The position numbers and the translations under genes were made by a program. Of a stretch of 64,000 bases of DNA, positions 9,158 through 18,573 are shown in pieces (position 1 is the stretch's first letter; each line of letters begins with the position of its first letter). Below the pieces are notes generated by a model. It did no database searches. It had not been told where the DNA came from and worked only from the letters and a program-made list of their open reading frames with translations. The stretch is from JBGQOJ01 sp052119585 (GTDB lineage: Bacteria; Pseudomonadota; Alphaproteobacteria; Rhodobacterales; Rhodobacteraceae): contig NZ_JBGQOJ010000009.1 of assembly GCF_052119585.1 (NCBI RefSeq), forward strand, positions 62,001 through 126,000. Direction: 5' to 3'.

Positions 9158-10465
9158 CTAAACCAACGCATCTTCTGTCGCTAACGTAATGATATTTCTC
9201 AAGCGGGCGATCATGTTGTCGCCTTTGGCGACATCCACGCTTGCGGTCTCAATGATCGTCTCCTGGCCCGAAATCCGAAATTGAGCCTGAACGCCCTCCT
9301 CAGCTGAAAGATCCCCGTGATGCGGATAAAGCAGCGTCAGTCGAGGTGCTTTGTACAGATGAGCGTAGGCCATCATCTGGTAGACGTCGCCTTGGGAAAC
9401 TCCTTGCTTGCGATCATCAATGCGCGAGGAAATCCGCTTCCACTTGGTATCGATCACATGAACAACCTGTCCCGCATATCGGATCAGGATATCTGGCTTG
9501 GTCTGGAACACCGCGCGCTCATCGTCGACCGATGTCAGGCAAAACAGCCTGCCGCCCTGAAGAGCGACCCGATAATCTGTGCCTGCCAATGCGCGTGTGA
9601 TCAACCGACCGACATACTCTTCGAAAAGCGCATTCATCTCGAACAGGAGCGCCGTCCCGCGGCCCGAACCGGCGCTCGTCGTTTGATAGCGATTGCGGAG
9701 AAACAATTGTGCCATCCCGAAAAGCTCGCGCCACGCGCGGTTGGTCCGATCAATGACGACCTCGTCCCACTTCAGCGCAGGAACAGAAACTTCGGTAATA
9801 TCAGCATAGACGAAGGCCAATTCTCGCAAGCGCTGTTGGTTGCTGGCGTTTCGTGACATTCTGAACAGATGCGCTACGGTCGCTTTCATGATGCGGTTCA
9901 GAGCGATATCATCCGACAACTCATCAAATTTGCACGCCAGCCGCGAGGGGTTTGCCGCATGGCGCGTGAACTGACGAGGCAGATCAAGCGCCCCGCGCAA
10001 GGCCGCGAGGTCATCCTCTTGCGCGATGTACCGTCGCGGCATGCCGCGACGAACGGCATCGGTCAGCTTGTTGCAGAAGATCCGGATAAGAATTTCCAGA
10101 AGGGTTTCACGCTGCCAGTCGAGCTCGGTAACCTGGCCCGTTTCGATCTTGAGATCGAGCGCAACCGCAAGCATGTGTACAAGGCGTTTGCGAATGGCCG
10201 CGTTCTGCAGCACCTCGCAACCCTGTTGATCGACGTCGATCTTGGGAAGGATTTCAAGACTGCAGCCTTCTGTCGCCAGCACACCGACGACGCCTCGTGC
10301 ACGCAGTTCATGACGGCGCTCCTCGAGAACACCGCCACCACCCTTGCCTGCAAAAGCCGATACCTTCGCCAGTGCCGCAAGACGTTCGGCAAAGTGCTCG
10401 GGAATACAGCCGTCCTCTTCACCATGGGGCAGCGTTTCCCATTCGCGTAGGGTGTACGCAGGCAT
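9158..10465 (-). CDS. mcrC: McrC-like nuclease subunit of a type IV restriction system
   Basis: The protein has 435 residues, the usual McrC size. The C-terminal half carries the PD-(D/E)xK nuclease core: TKPDILIRY followed by HVIDTKWKRI (about residues 325-350), with the catalytic Asp and the D-x-K pair. In McrBC, McrC activates the McrB motor and cuts DNA. The ATG at 10465 shares one base with the mcrB stop (TGATG), so the pair is translationally coupled. An upstream in-frame start at 10510 would overlap mcrB by 46 bases and is less likely. The IS3 scar begins just after the stop, but the end of the protein appears intact. Confidence 0.92.
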   Translation of the reverse strand: MPAYTLREWETLPHGEEDGCIPEHFAERLAALAKVSAFAGKGGGGVLEERRHELRARGVVGVLATEGCSLEILPKIDVDQQGCEVLQNAAIRKRLVHMLAVALDLKIETGQVTELDWQRETLLEILIRIFCNKLTDAVRRGMPRRYIAQEDDLAALRGALDLPRQFTRHAANPSRLACKFDELSDDIALNRIMKATVAHLFRMSRNASNQQRLRELAFVYADITEVSVPALKWDEVVIDRTNRAWRELFGMAQLFLRNRYQTTSAGSGRGTALLFEMNALFEEYVGRLITRALAGTDYRVALQGGRLFCLTSVDDERAVFQTKPDILIRYAGQVVHVIDTKWKRISSRIDDRKQGVSQGDVYQMMAYAHLYKAPRLTLLYPHHGDLSAEEGVQAQFRISGQETIIETASVDVAKGDNMIARLRNIITLATEDALV

Positions 10466-13400
10466 CAGGCAGCAAACTCCGAGAAGTCGAACTTGTCTTT
10501 GACGGTCCACCTCAGCTTATCGCCGGAGAAGTCGTCTTCGGTCATTCCCGCAGGGGCAGCAATTTGTTTCGCATCAAGGAACCGAGACGGGCCTTGTCCG
10601 GAGTCGCCGAGAACAGCCGCGACCTTGGACCAGTCTTCGTAGAAATACTCCGCCAGCAAAGGGATCACCTTGTCGCGCATAGCGCTCTCGATATCCACAC
10701 GCGTCTCGCATCCGGTGAGGTACGCATGACCGATCTGATGCTCCCGATCGAAGAGATACTCGATGCGCTCGTTGATCGTGGCCAGTAGCTTCTGAAGGTC
10801 GACGCCTTCCACATTGTTCGAAAGGACGGACGGGTTAGGCATCAGTTCGCGGAAAGCAAACCTGCGGCGTAGCGCCGTGTCCAAGAGCGCAATTGAACGG
10901 TCTGCCGTGTTCATCGTACCGATGACGTGCAGGTTCTGAGGCACCCCAAATGATTTCTTCGAGTAAGGAAGTGTAAGCCGGATTTCGTTGTCCATCCCGA
11001 GCCGCTTGTCAGGCTCAAGGAGCGTGATCAGTTCGCCGAATACCTTCGAGATATTCGCCCGGTTAATTTCATCGATGATGAGGACATGCGGCTCGGGTGA
11101 CACGGGTTTATTGATGGATTGAGAGTTCATGTACCGTTCGACAAGCGCGATGTTCAGCTCTTTCTTGCGCAGAGGATAGATAGTGCGCTGAGAGATGGCC
11201 ATGTCATAGAATTCGTTAGCAGGCATTCCGGCTTCGTCCACCCAAAGCCAGCGCATCGCCCGGCGGTGCGGGTAAGTTTCGGAGCCTTCCCGCGGGTGGA
11301 ATTCGTAGTCGCCTTCGACCATCCCGATGGCGCGGATCAGCAGGTTTCCCTTGCTGACTAAGACGACGTCTCCCTGTTTCAAGTTATTGCGGAAAATATC
11401 CGTCATTTGCACGGCTGAGGTGAGAGAAAACCCCAGCTCCTCGTCGGTGTAGTCTTGCTCAACTCGAGCTTTGATTGCGTTTCGTTCGGTGAATTCGGCG
11501 CCTGAGAAGTCGGAGCGGAAGAAGCCGAAGATGGCGCAGTTTTCAGTGATTGCCTCGTCGAAAATTCCGGCATCCTCTGGAATCGCCACAGCGCCGATCG
11601 ACATTTTGAAAACATTGCGCCCCTCAAGCGAAAGCCGCTCACCCGTCGAATTCTGACCGCGGCTAGCATCAGCGCGGCGGGCTATCCTTTTGAAAACCCC
11701 GTCTTCGACCCGCAGACGGAAGCCACCCGTCGCGCTTGGATCAGTCGTAGAGTCGGAGGTTTCATCCCTTACCGTTTCCGGTCGCAGCCCTTCGACGAAC
11801 TCTTCATAGGACATCGACTGGTGAAAGGTTACGAATTCGACACGCCCCTCGCTCACAAGCTTGCGATAAGTACTCATCAAGGCAGCTCGCTGAGCGCTGC
11901 CTTTCAACCCGGATGCGATCTGTTCGCCCAAACAGAGCCGAACTGCTTCCCATGCGGTTCGATACGTCTTGCCCGTGCCTGGTGGGCCATAGAATATCAA
12001 GTTCACTGCAGAAGGCGCTGGTGCTTTGGTTGTGTCGGTCACGGCGTCCGCCTCCGGTTGAGAATTGAGCGTATAGGTAAAAACGGTAGAGCTACTTGGG
12101 TTTGGTTCTGTGCTCGTGGGCGGCGGTACTTGTGCAAGTTTTTGGAATTTTTCCTTGCCGAGAGCGTCGCAAATGCTTGGGAAAACGTTTTTCAATCCCA
12201 TCGCGGCCGCGAGATCGCCGGCGCGGATAGAGACCTCCCTTGCTGCTTTTTCCCGGGCGGGTTCGATGAAATAGTTCAGAGCACAAAGCCTGATCCGGTC
12301 AGCGCCTTCCATTAGGTGCTCATAGCGTTCAGGGCGCTCGATGGGCTGATCGTCCTGATCCACGATGATGAAGCCAGCGTTGTGAAGACGTGCGGCAGCA
12401 TCCGCCTTCTGTCCCCAGCCACCGTTGAGTTCCGTCTTGCTGAGGATGAAGCCAATAAGCGGTTTAGTTGGGTAGACGCGATTTTCGCGTTCACGCGATG
12501 AGCGCACCCAATAATCTCGCGGCTCGCCAAAAGCGTTGAAGATTTCGCTATGCAACCCGCTCTTGCGGTAGCTGTCGTGGGCATCCATTGCTGCTTCGAT
12601 CTGAGCTCGATCAAGCGCTTGGCTCTTGTCGGGCTCCTCGATCGCATAGTTATGGACGACCCACAACGCACTCTGAATGTCGATCATATCGCGGGGGGCA
12701 AGGCCGCGCACTTCGAAGGCCTGACGAACCGCATGCATGAACCGCATCTCGTCGGTGTAGGACTGAGCAAGGGTCTCGTGCTTGGGAAATGGCGTTCCAA
12801 CGGCTTCGCGCCAAAGATCTTGTCGGACCGTGTGGCGTATGTAGACCGCATTCTCCGGCCACAGATGGAAAAAGAGGAACTCACCGATCTGTCTTGCCGC
12901 GTCTTCGGTACCTTTTGGCACGGCTTCTCTCCAGACCCGTGCGAATGTGTCTAGTACCTCAGCGTGTCCCTCGGGTGAAGCAAGAGCAGCACGCACCAAT
13001 GAGGCAACCGCGGGATCAAGAAGCGCGTGGTCGGCAGTGCTTTTTGCGCTAAGCGGCTCGCTGGTGCGCCAATCCAGAAGGTTATTGGAGTCGGTCGCGG
13101 CGGCGAAGACCGCTTGTGCTATTGAGCTGTCATCGCGTGCGCTTTCCAAAGTAGGACGCAATCGACTGATCGTTGCAAGCTTGTACTCGCGTTCCGCCTC
13201 ATCAAAAGCTGGATCCGGACGATCGAAGCGATCGAGATTGGGGAAGAAGTGGCGCAGGCGGTCAATCCAGCGAGTTACGGCGTTTGGGTCGAGTTGCAGG
13301 TCTCCGATTAGTCCCAAAACGACTAAAGCAGCTCGAGTCCTATCTGGATCGAGATCACCCAGCTTCCATGCATCGATGTCCTGAAAGCCTTTCGACTTGA

Positions 13401-13716
13401 GACCGCTATGGCGACCCTCGCTGTCGTCTCCTGACGGAGGTTTCCTGCTGGGATCGAGGCCCGCATTGCGCAGAGCGGGCACATGGCTCTCATGAAACCA
13501 TAAGTTGGGACGATCATTTGTATATTCGAGGCATAGCGGGCGGCCCTGCGGATCGATCAACGGGCCAAGATAGAGGCTTGCATCGTAATCCGGATTTGGC
13601 TGCAATTTCGAATCTCGAATAACTTCAAACACCGCGCGACGATTAGCTGATGGCTTTCTCTTTATTTCAAGTTCTGAAATACGGTTTGTGAAACTACTCC
13701 AGTCCATTTTCATCAT
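10465..13716 (-). CDS. mcrB: McrB-like AAA+ motor with a PUA/EVE-like insertion
   Basis: This protein has about 1083 residues, much longer than E. coli McrB. The N-terminal ~560 residues are unassigned and presumably bind a target or partner. The AAA+ domain has Walker A GPPGTGKT (about 577-584), Walker B LIIDEINRANISKVFGEL (about 877-894) and the McrB-type sensor GTMNTADRSIALLDTALRRR. Between Walker A and B, about residues 695-840 form an inserted domain. It contains GDVVLVSKGNLLIRAIGMVE and then GDYEF, resembling PUA/EVE-type modified-base-binding folds. The ATG at 13716 overlaps the upstream stop as ATGA. ATGs at 13713 and 13707 are equally possible starts. McrB normally assembles into hexamers and powers McrC. 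Confidence 0.9.
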   Translation of the reverse strand: MMKMDWSSFTNRISELEIKRKPSANRRAVFEVIRDSKLQPNPDYDASLYLGPLIDPQGRPLCLEYTNDRPNLWFHESHVPALRNAGLDPSRKPPSGDDSEGRHSGLKSKGFQDIDAWKLGDLDPDRTRAALVVLGLIGDLQLDPNAVTRWIDRLRHFFPNLDRFDRPDPAFDEAEREYKLATISRLRPTLESARDDSSIAQAVFAAATDSNNLLDWRTSEPLSAKSTADHALLDPAVASLVRAALASPEGHAEVLDTFARVWREAVPKGTEDAARQIGEFLFFHLWPENAVYIRHTVRQDLWREAVGTPFPKHETLAQSYTDEMRFMHAVRQAFEVRGLAPRDMIDIQSALWVVHNYAIEEPDKSQALDRAQIEAAMDAHDSYRKSGLHSEIFNAFGEPRDYWVRSSRERENRVYPTKPLIGFILSKTELNGGWGQKADAAARLHNAGFIIVDQDDQPIERPERYEHLMEGADRIRLCALNYFIEPAREKAAREVSIRAGDLAAAMGLKNVFPSICDALGKEKFQKLAQVPPPTSTEPNPSSSTVFTYTLNSQPEADAVTDTTKAPAPSAVNLIFYGPPGTGKTYRTAWEAVRLCLGEQIASGLKGSAQRAALMSTYRKLVSEGRVEFVTFHQSMSYEEFVEGLRPETVRDETSDSTTDPSATGGFRLRVEDGVFKRIARRADASRGQNSTGERLSLEGRNVFKMSIGAVAIPEDAGIFDEAITENCAIFGFFRSDFSGAEFTERNAIKARVEQDYTDEELGFSLTSAVQMTDIFRNNLKQGDVVLVSKGNLLIRAIGMVEGDYEFHPREGSETYPHRRAMRWLWVDEAGMPANEFYDMAISQRTIYPLRKKELNIALVERYMNSQSINKPVSPEPHVLIIDEINRANISKVFGELITLLEPDKRLGMDNEIRLTLPYSKKSFGVPQNLHVIGTMNTADRSIALLDTALRRRFAFRELMPNPSVLSNNVEGVDLQKLLATINERIEYLFDREHQIGHAYLTGCETRVDIESAMRDKVIPLLAEYFYEDWSKVAAVLGDSGQGPSRFLDAKQIAAPAGMTEDDFSGDKLRWTVKDKFDFSEFAA

Positions 13717-16700
13717 CTCTTTGGTTCCGGTTGAAAGCATTGCAATGCGCAAAGCGTATTGACCAGCTGCATTTGTTCAACTGTGTCGCATTTCGCATCG
13801 CGCAGACGCGGAGCGCCGAAGACCAACGCTAAGCCCTTGGCACGTGACACGGCTACATTGATACGGTTGAGCGAGAACAGAAACTCCATGCCGCGCGACG
13901 TCTCTTCAGCGGTGGATGCCGTCATAGAGACGAGGCAAACCGGCGCTTCCTGGCCCTGAAACTTGTCAACCGTGCCGACACGAATGCCGACCGGCAACGC
14001 ATCTCGAAGCGCGTTCACCTGCGCATTGTAGGGAGCAACGACGATGATGTCGGCCTGGCACATCGGTCGCTCTGTAGCGTCCTTGTCAGTCCATTTGCCC
14101 AACAACAGCTCGGCGATCGTGGCCTGAATGGCCGCGACCTCTTCGAGTGCCACCTGCGCATTGCCCTCATGCTGGACGGGCACCCAAAAGGCTCCGGCGG
14201 GTGGATAGGAAGTTCCCGAAACACTTTGACGCGCTGCGTCGGGGTGGCTGGTCAATCGCCCTTCGTAGACTTGATCCGAGATGAATCGGCAGACATCGGG
14301 ATGCATCCGGCGCGAGACGGGTAGGAAAATGCCCCTTTCGGGCGGTACGGTTGCGTGATCCCCCAGCATCCAGTCAAGGCAGGATAGGTTTGCGGGCTCG
14401 GGGTGCGCCCCTTGAATGACCTGCGGCAACTGACGTGGGTCGCCAACCAACACGATGTTGCGCGCAGCGCGTCCCATAGCGGCCAAGTTGGCCAGACCGA
14501 CCTGCCCCGCCTCATCGACGAACAGCCAGTCGAACGCCTGCACATTCTCGTCCCGGGCAAAGAAGAACGCGGTCCCGCCCACGACATGCCCACCGCTTGC
14601 GGCTTCGCCATTATCCGTGGTGCGCTGTATGGGGCAATCGTCCGAATAACCGTCATCGGAGCCCGAGACCTTGTGTACCAGATCAAGCGTGATCGGAAGA
14701 TTTTCGTCTTCAAGCGCGCTCAGGCAGCCCATCAGCACGTTGCGAATGGCCTCATGACTGTTTGACGCAACGCCCACGCGGGCACCTTTTCGCACAAGTG
14801 AAAGTATCGCACGCGCAGTGACGAACGTCTTGCCCGTGCCTGGTGGGCCTTGGATCGGCAGAACGGTTTGATCCATGGCACCTACTGCTTCAATCGTACC
14901 TGCGACAGGATCGATGACCGGTTGAATGAGTCCGGTGGTCAGACGCGGCGCTGCACGGGATAGAAGGTCATCAACGGCCCGGTAGGCGCGTGGGCCACAC
15001 TGATCAACGATAACGTCACGTAGGGCGGCTCCAATCACTTTGGTATCCAACGGCCAGTCCGGATGTAGCGAGAGACGCCCCTCCAATAAGTGGTCTTTAC
15101 CCGGTCCCGCTTTGATCGTGACCTCGCGCGCGCTCCGATCCAAATCCTCAATGCTGACCGACGCTGGTGGACCGTCGAACACTGGAACTGTGGCTTTCTT
15201 CCCGGCCCGCAATTTCGTCTCTTGCGCAGGGAAACGGTAGCGCCGTGCGAAAGAACGCTTGACCGGTTCGATAGGGCCAATCGCCTCCAGTCCAGCCATA
15301 GCGTCCAGATCGTCGATGAGATCGTCTTCATCCTTGGCAGCGCTATCGAACACAGCCCACTGGGCAGGCTTGACCTCACGCCTGTGGAAGAGACCCAAGT
15401 TGAAAAGCATCTCCTGACGATCTTCCGGCAATCCAGATGCGGAGATGCGCGCGCGCAGAGCCTGTGTTTCGGCATCCTCTTCGACTTCTTTGGATGCTGC
15501 ATTCTGACCCATCTGCGGCCATGGCCCTTGGGGGCGGATATCTACCAGCCAGTTCCGCAACTCCTCGGTCGAGATGCAGTCAATCCTGTTGTAGTCTTCG
15601 ATCTCGTCCAAAATGTGCTGCTCGCCCGTCTCGCGCCATTTCTCATAGGCCACGACCGAACCGCCTGCTGTCTTGACCTCTCCGTCGCGCTTGCGTCCGT
15701 AAAAGGCTTCCATCGACTTGATCGAATAATTCGCTTCGGATCCGATCAGCCCCCCACGAACGACAGCGAACAGATCAACGAAACGACGTTCTCGCAGCAG
15801 TCGGTCAAGGAAGGCTTCACCAATACCGTATTTTGTGGTCAGGCGCTTGAGCGCGGTGATTTCATATGGGGCATAGTGATAAATGCGCGCTTGAGGATAT
15901 TCCTCCAGCCGCTTGCGAAAAAACGCCAGCAATTCCGCAAGAGCCCGCGCTTCGGCAGCATGATCATGCCCCCAAAAGGCTAGAAACTGCCCGTCAAACC
16001 AAAGCCCATGTAGGTATTCCAGACCGCCCTCGTAATGTGGATCGCCTTCGATGTCATAGAAGAGATCGCCCGGCTGTGGCTCTGGAAGCAGATCAAAACC
16101 CTTGCTCGGCTCAGGCGCGCGCAACTCAAATTCTGGTCCTCCCGTCTTGCGGGCGTGTTGGAGGCGCGCCTGAGTGACCAAGCGAACACGCGTATTCTCG
16201 GTCATGCCTCGGACAGGCTGATCCAGATCCGCCAGATCCGCCATAGTAGTAATCCCCTCAGCCTCAAGCTTCTTGACTTGCCCTTTCGTGATATTTGCCA
16301 CGTTGAAAAGGCTGTCCTCAAGTTTCCAAACACTTGTGCAATGATCTGCCCAACGACAGAAACTGCAGTCAGCACAGGGCACAGGCCGGGTGACCGTTGG
16401 GGTAGCCACGAAGGCCTCGAGGCGCGCTCTGGCAGCCCGCGCATAGTGGGCGTAGTCCGCCAACCGCAGTGTGGCGCGCTCACCCGTTCCTAACTCGACA
16501 TGTGCGAACTCAGGAACGGCGCCCTGAATTTCGGTTAAGAGATCGGAGTAGAGAACCAGTTGCAGCACGTGCTTTGGATGCGGTCGGCGTTTGAGTTTGG
16601 TATCCGCAACTTCGTAGCTGAACTGGCCGAGAGCCGACGGTCGCTCAACTCTCATGAGGAAATCGGACCAACCGCCCCAGCTCCCAGACAGGAATGCGCC

Positions 16701-16997
16701 TTGAAAAACCACCTCGGGCCCGCCTGCCAAAGCAACACGTGTCGCCTCAGAATCCTGCGCCAGACTTCCTCGTTCGATCTCGACGACGCATTTGCCTTCC
16801 GTCTTCAGTCGCTCAAGATGAGCAGCTTCATGGGCATCGCCTTGCTTCTGCAATAGCGCCGCATCCTCAGTATCTTCGCCTGGTGTTGGTCCCTCCCCTC
16901 TCAAGCGCATCAGGTCGAACGCGGTCGCATGGGCGCACCCCATGAACCGCATGAGATCGGTTGCCGAAAAAAGAAGTTTATTGTCAAATTCCCGCAT
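13713..16997 (-). CDS. TM0106-type RecB-like nuclease / DEDDh exonuclease / SF1 (Dna2-UPF1-like) helicase fusion
   Basis: The protein has about 1094 residues. Order of parts: a RecB/Cas4-like nuclease (about 1-230), with Cys21 (FMGC) plus CADCSFCRWADHC near 205-217 as likely Fe-S ligands, and VADTKLKR followed by QLVLYSDLL as the D-x-K and Q-x3-Y nuclease motifs. Next is a YprB/RNase H-like exonuclease with DIEGDP (about 314) and EDYNRIDC. Last is an SF1 helicase with GPPGTGKT (about 714), VDEAGQ (about 828), GTVDKFQGQE and NRINVAVSRAK. The first ATG of the core is at 16997 with GGAG three bases upstream. A TTG at 17009 is an alternative start. The stop overlaps the mcrB start. Likely role: unwinding and degrading DNA or RNA-DNA hybrids alongside McrBC. 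Confidence 0.88.
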   Translation of the reverse strand: MREFDNKLLFSATDLMRFMGCAHATAFDLMRLRGEGPTPGEDTEDAALLQKQGDAHEAAHLERLKTEGKCVVEIERGSLAQDSEATRVALAGGPEVVFQGAFLSGSWGGWSDFLMRVERPSALGQFSYEVADTKLKRRPHPKHVLQLVLYSDLLTEIQGAVPEFAHVELGTGERATLRLADYAHYARAARARLEAFVATPTVTRPVPCADCSFCRWADHCTSVWKLEDSLFNVANITKGQVKKLEAEGITTMADLADLDQPVRGMTENTRVRLVTQARLQHARKTGGPEFELRAPEPSKGFDLLPEPQPGDLFYDIEGDPHYEGGLEYLHGLWFDGQFLAFWGHDHAAEARALAELLAFFRKRLEEYPQARIYHYAPYEITALKRLTTKYGIGEAFLDRLLRERRFVDLFAVVRGGLIGSEANYSIKSMEAFYGRKRDGEVKTAGGSVVAYEKWRETGEQHILDEIEDYNRIDCISTEELRNWLVDIRPQGPWPQMGQNAASKEVEEDAETQALRARISASGLPEDRQEMLFNLGLFHRREVKPAQWAVFDSAAKDEDDLIDDLDAMAGLEAIGPIEPVKRSFARRYRFPAQETKLRAGKKATVPVFDGPPASVSIEDLDRSAREVTIKAGPGKDHLLEGRLSLHPDWPLDTKVIGAALRDVIVDQCGPRAYRAVDDLLSRAAPRLTTGLIQPVIDPVAGTIEAVGAMDQTVLPIQGPPGTGKTFVTARAILSLVRKGARVGVASNSHEAIRNVLMGCLSALEDENLPITLDLVHKVSGSDDGYSDDCPIQRTTDNGEAASGGHVVGGTAFFFARDENVQAFDWLFVDEAGQVGLANLAAMGRAARNIVLVGDPRQLPQVIQGAHPEPANLSCLDWMLGDHATVPPERGIFLPVSRRMHPDVCRFISDQVYEGRLTSHPDAARQSVSGTSYPPAGAFWVPVQHEGNAQVALEEVAAIQATIAELLLGKWTDKDATERPMCQADIIVVAPYNAQVNALRDALPVGIRVGTVDKFQGQEAPVCLVSMTASTAEETSRGMEFLFSLNRINVAVSRAKGLALVFGAPRLRDAKCDTVEQMQLVNTLCALQCFQPEPKR

Positions 16998-17009
16998 GGG
17001 CTCCAGCAA

Positions 17010-17153
17010 TCATCAATGAGCGCAACCGCTCGGAGCGGAAACGTCTCGTGTGTTTACAGCCTCTTCAATAACATCAGTGGGTGTCAATAACTGTCGCGCT
17101 TGCCAAGCGCTTGATTTCTAAAGCTATGCATCTTTAGCGCGTTTACGCCCACA
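17010..17153 (-). other. Intergenic hairpins between the small gene and the helicase gene
   Basis: On the minus strand after the stop at 17154 there are two short inverted repeats: CTAAAG...CTTTAG (about 17118-17138) and GCGCTT-GGC-AAGCGC (about 17096-17111). Neither is followed by a long T run, so they look more like attenuators or RNA processing sites than classical terminators. Confidence 0.3.
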
Positions 17154-17432
17154 TCAAGCGGAAATACCGTCTTCGCTGCGCACGATCCGCAGGCTTCCAG
17201 GCGCAATAAGCGAAGCGCGTTTGCCTTTTGCGCTCATCCAGAGCGAGAAGCCCTTATTGATCAGTACAACCACCTCATCCAGCGACTTGGCATAAACTGC
17301 AAGTTCGGCGTGGTGCTTGTTCTTGCCATGTGCCGCGTCCGCCAATTGATATCCCTTACTGGTAATTGCCGGTTCTTCGATCACGCCAGCCCTCGAAGAA
17401 ATCCGTTCGATTCTGATCACACGTCCATGCAT
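17154..17432 (-). CDS. Small protein of unknown function at the head of the McrBC locus
   Basis: The protein has 92 residues. The start was chosen at the ATG at 17432, preceded by AAAGGG at 6 bases. A longer frame to 17528 would run into the divergent promoter region. It is basic, with no signal peptide, membrane segment or motif I recognise. The middle reads like an alpha/beta fold (AELAVYAKSLDEVVVLINKG, which could be a short sheet-helix module). It lies first in the minus-strand run and is divergent from the WYL regulator, so it could be co-controlled with the defence genes. Function unknown. Confidence 0.6.
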   Translation of the reverse strand: MHGRVIRIERISSRAGVIEEPAITSKGYQLADAAHGKNKHHAELAVYAKSLDEVVVLINKGFSLWMSAKGKRASLIAPGSLRIVRSEDGISA

Positions 17433-17531
17433 TTGGTTCCCTTTCTCTGTTTCAGTGCGCCTGACGAACCTCTGGACTCCTAACCTGATGACCATTGACG
17501 GAATCGGCTCGACAGGACGCAATGACATTAC

Positions 17532-17564
17532 TAGCCTACAAGGGTGACAAAAGCTGACAGGCTA
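17532..17564. promoter_or_regulatory. Inverted repeat, candidate WYL-regulator operator
   Basis: TAGCCT (17532-17537) and AGGCTA (17559-17564) form a perfect 6-base inverted repeat with a 21-base gap. It lies 10 bases before the WYL gene start and within the region divergent to the minus-strand locus. TGACA occurs twice inside or at its edge. WYL repressors of BREX and CBASS loci bind similar upstream inverted repeats, which is why this is proposed. No binding can be shown from sequence alone. Confidence 0.45.
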
Positions 17565-17574
17565 AGAGGCGCAC

Positions 17575-18549
17575 ATGTCCTTTTCGAAGGCTCAAGATCT
17601 TATTCGTCTTGCCCAAATGGCGGCTGCCCGACGCGGCGGTATCAGCCTTGAAGAGATTTGTGCGGAGTTTGGCGTCTCTCATCGAACGGCCCAGCGTATG
17701 ACTGATGCGTTGGAAGAAACGTTCGGAAATGTCGAAGCCGAAGATGGGGAGGATCGAAAGCGGCGCTGGCGTCTTGTCGATACTGGACTCGCCCGGCTGC
17801 AACTGAGGCATGAAACAAGTGCCGAAGCACTGGAGATTGCCGCCCGTTCCGCAGAGGCGGAAGGCAGGCTGCGCCATGCCAAAGCGCTGACGGAACTGCG
17901 AGACGGGATGTTGGCGCGAGTTCCGACACGCGCTCGCGTCGAAGCGGATGCCGAAGCAGTTCTTATGGCTATGGGCCAGGTCACGCGCCCAGGGCCTAAG
18001 GTCAGCGTTGCGCCTGATATCCTTGATGCAATCATCGAAGCTTTGCGTGGGCCATTCCGCCTTTGTGTGCGCTACAATCGGGATGCATCAACGCGCATCT
18101 TGGAACCACATGGTGTTTTGCTGGGGCACCGGACGTACCTAGCTGCCCGCGACCCAGCAAAGGCAAATGAGGTTCGAAACTTCCGTATTGATCTGATCCA
18201 TGAAGCCGAAACGCTGAATGAGAGCTTTGCGTTACAAGACGGCTTCACGATCGCAGACTATGCCGCGCAAGCCTTCGGCGTCTGGCAAGACCCGGCACAA
18301 TTTGGCGAAGTGATCTGGCGCTTCACGTCGGACGCAGCCGATCGTGCAGCCGGCTTTCAGTTTCACCCAAGACAGTCTTTAGAATACCAGGGTGACGGAA
18401 GCCTCATAGTGCGCTTTCAGGCTGCAGGCTGGTTGGAGATGGTCTGGCACCTTTATCAGTGGGGCGACAAAGTTGAAGTGATCGCCCCGGAAGAATTACG
18501 GGCCATGGTCGAAGAATATAGGCGGTCCGATTTCGCCGCGATGCCATGA
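17575..18549 (+). CDS. WYL-domain transcriptional regulator (BrxR/CapW-like)
   Basis: The protein has 324 residues. The N-terminal winged helix-turn-helix covers about 1-70 (ISLEEICAEFGVSHRTAQRM). The WYL domain is near 155-220 (LCVRYNRD, then EPHGVLLGHRTYLAARD) and a C-terminal WCX-like extension is near 240-315. Proteins of this build repress phage-defence operons and are thought to sense a ligand or nucleic acid through the WYL pocket. It is transcribed away from the McrBC-helicase run, with an inverted repeat immediately upstream, so control of both directions is plausible. AGAGG stands just before the ATG. A HEPN gene follows 24 bases after its stop. Confidence 0.9.
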   Translation: MSFSKAQDLIRLAQMAAARRGGISLEEICAEFGVSHRTAQRMTDALEETFGNVEAEDGEDRKRRWRLVDTGLARLQLRHETSAEALEIAARSAEAEGRLRHAKALTELRDGMLARVPTRARVEADAEAVLMAMGQVTRPGPKVSVAPDILDAIIEALRGPFRLCVRYNRDASTRILEPHGVLLGHRTYLAARDPAKANEVRNFRIDLIHEAETLNESFALQDGFTIADYAAQAFGVWQDPAQFGEVIWRFTSDAADRAAGFQFHPRQSLEYQGDGSLIVRFQAAGWLEMVWHLYQWGDKVEVIAPEELRAMVEEYRRSDFAAMP

Positions 18550-18573
18550 CCAGATTTAACGAGGAGAAATTAG

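Noticed and set aside
1..17000. Classification as DISARM or BREX
   Set aside because: No DUF1998 protein, PLD nuclease gene, PglZ, BrxC or adenine methyltransferase is visible in the window. The SNF2 helicase alone is not enough. Genes beyond the left edge are unseen.
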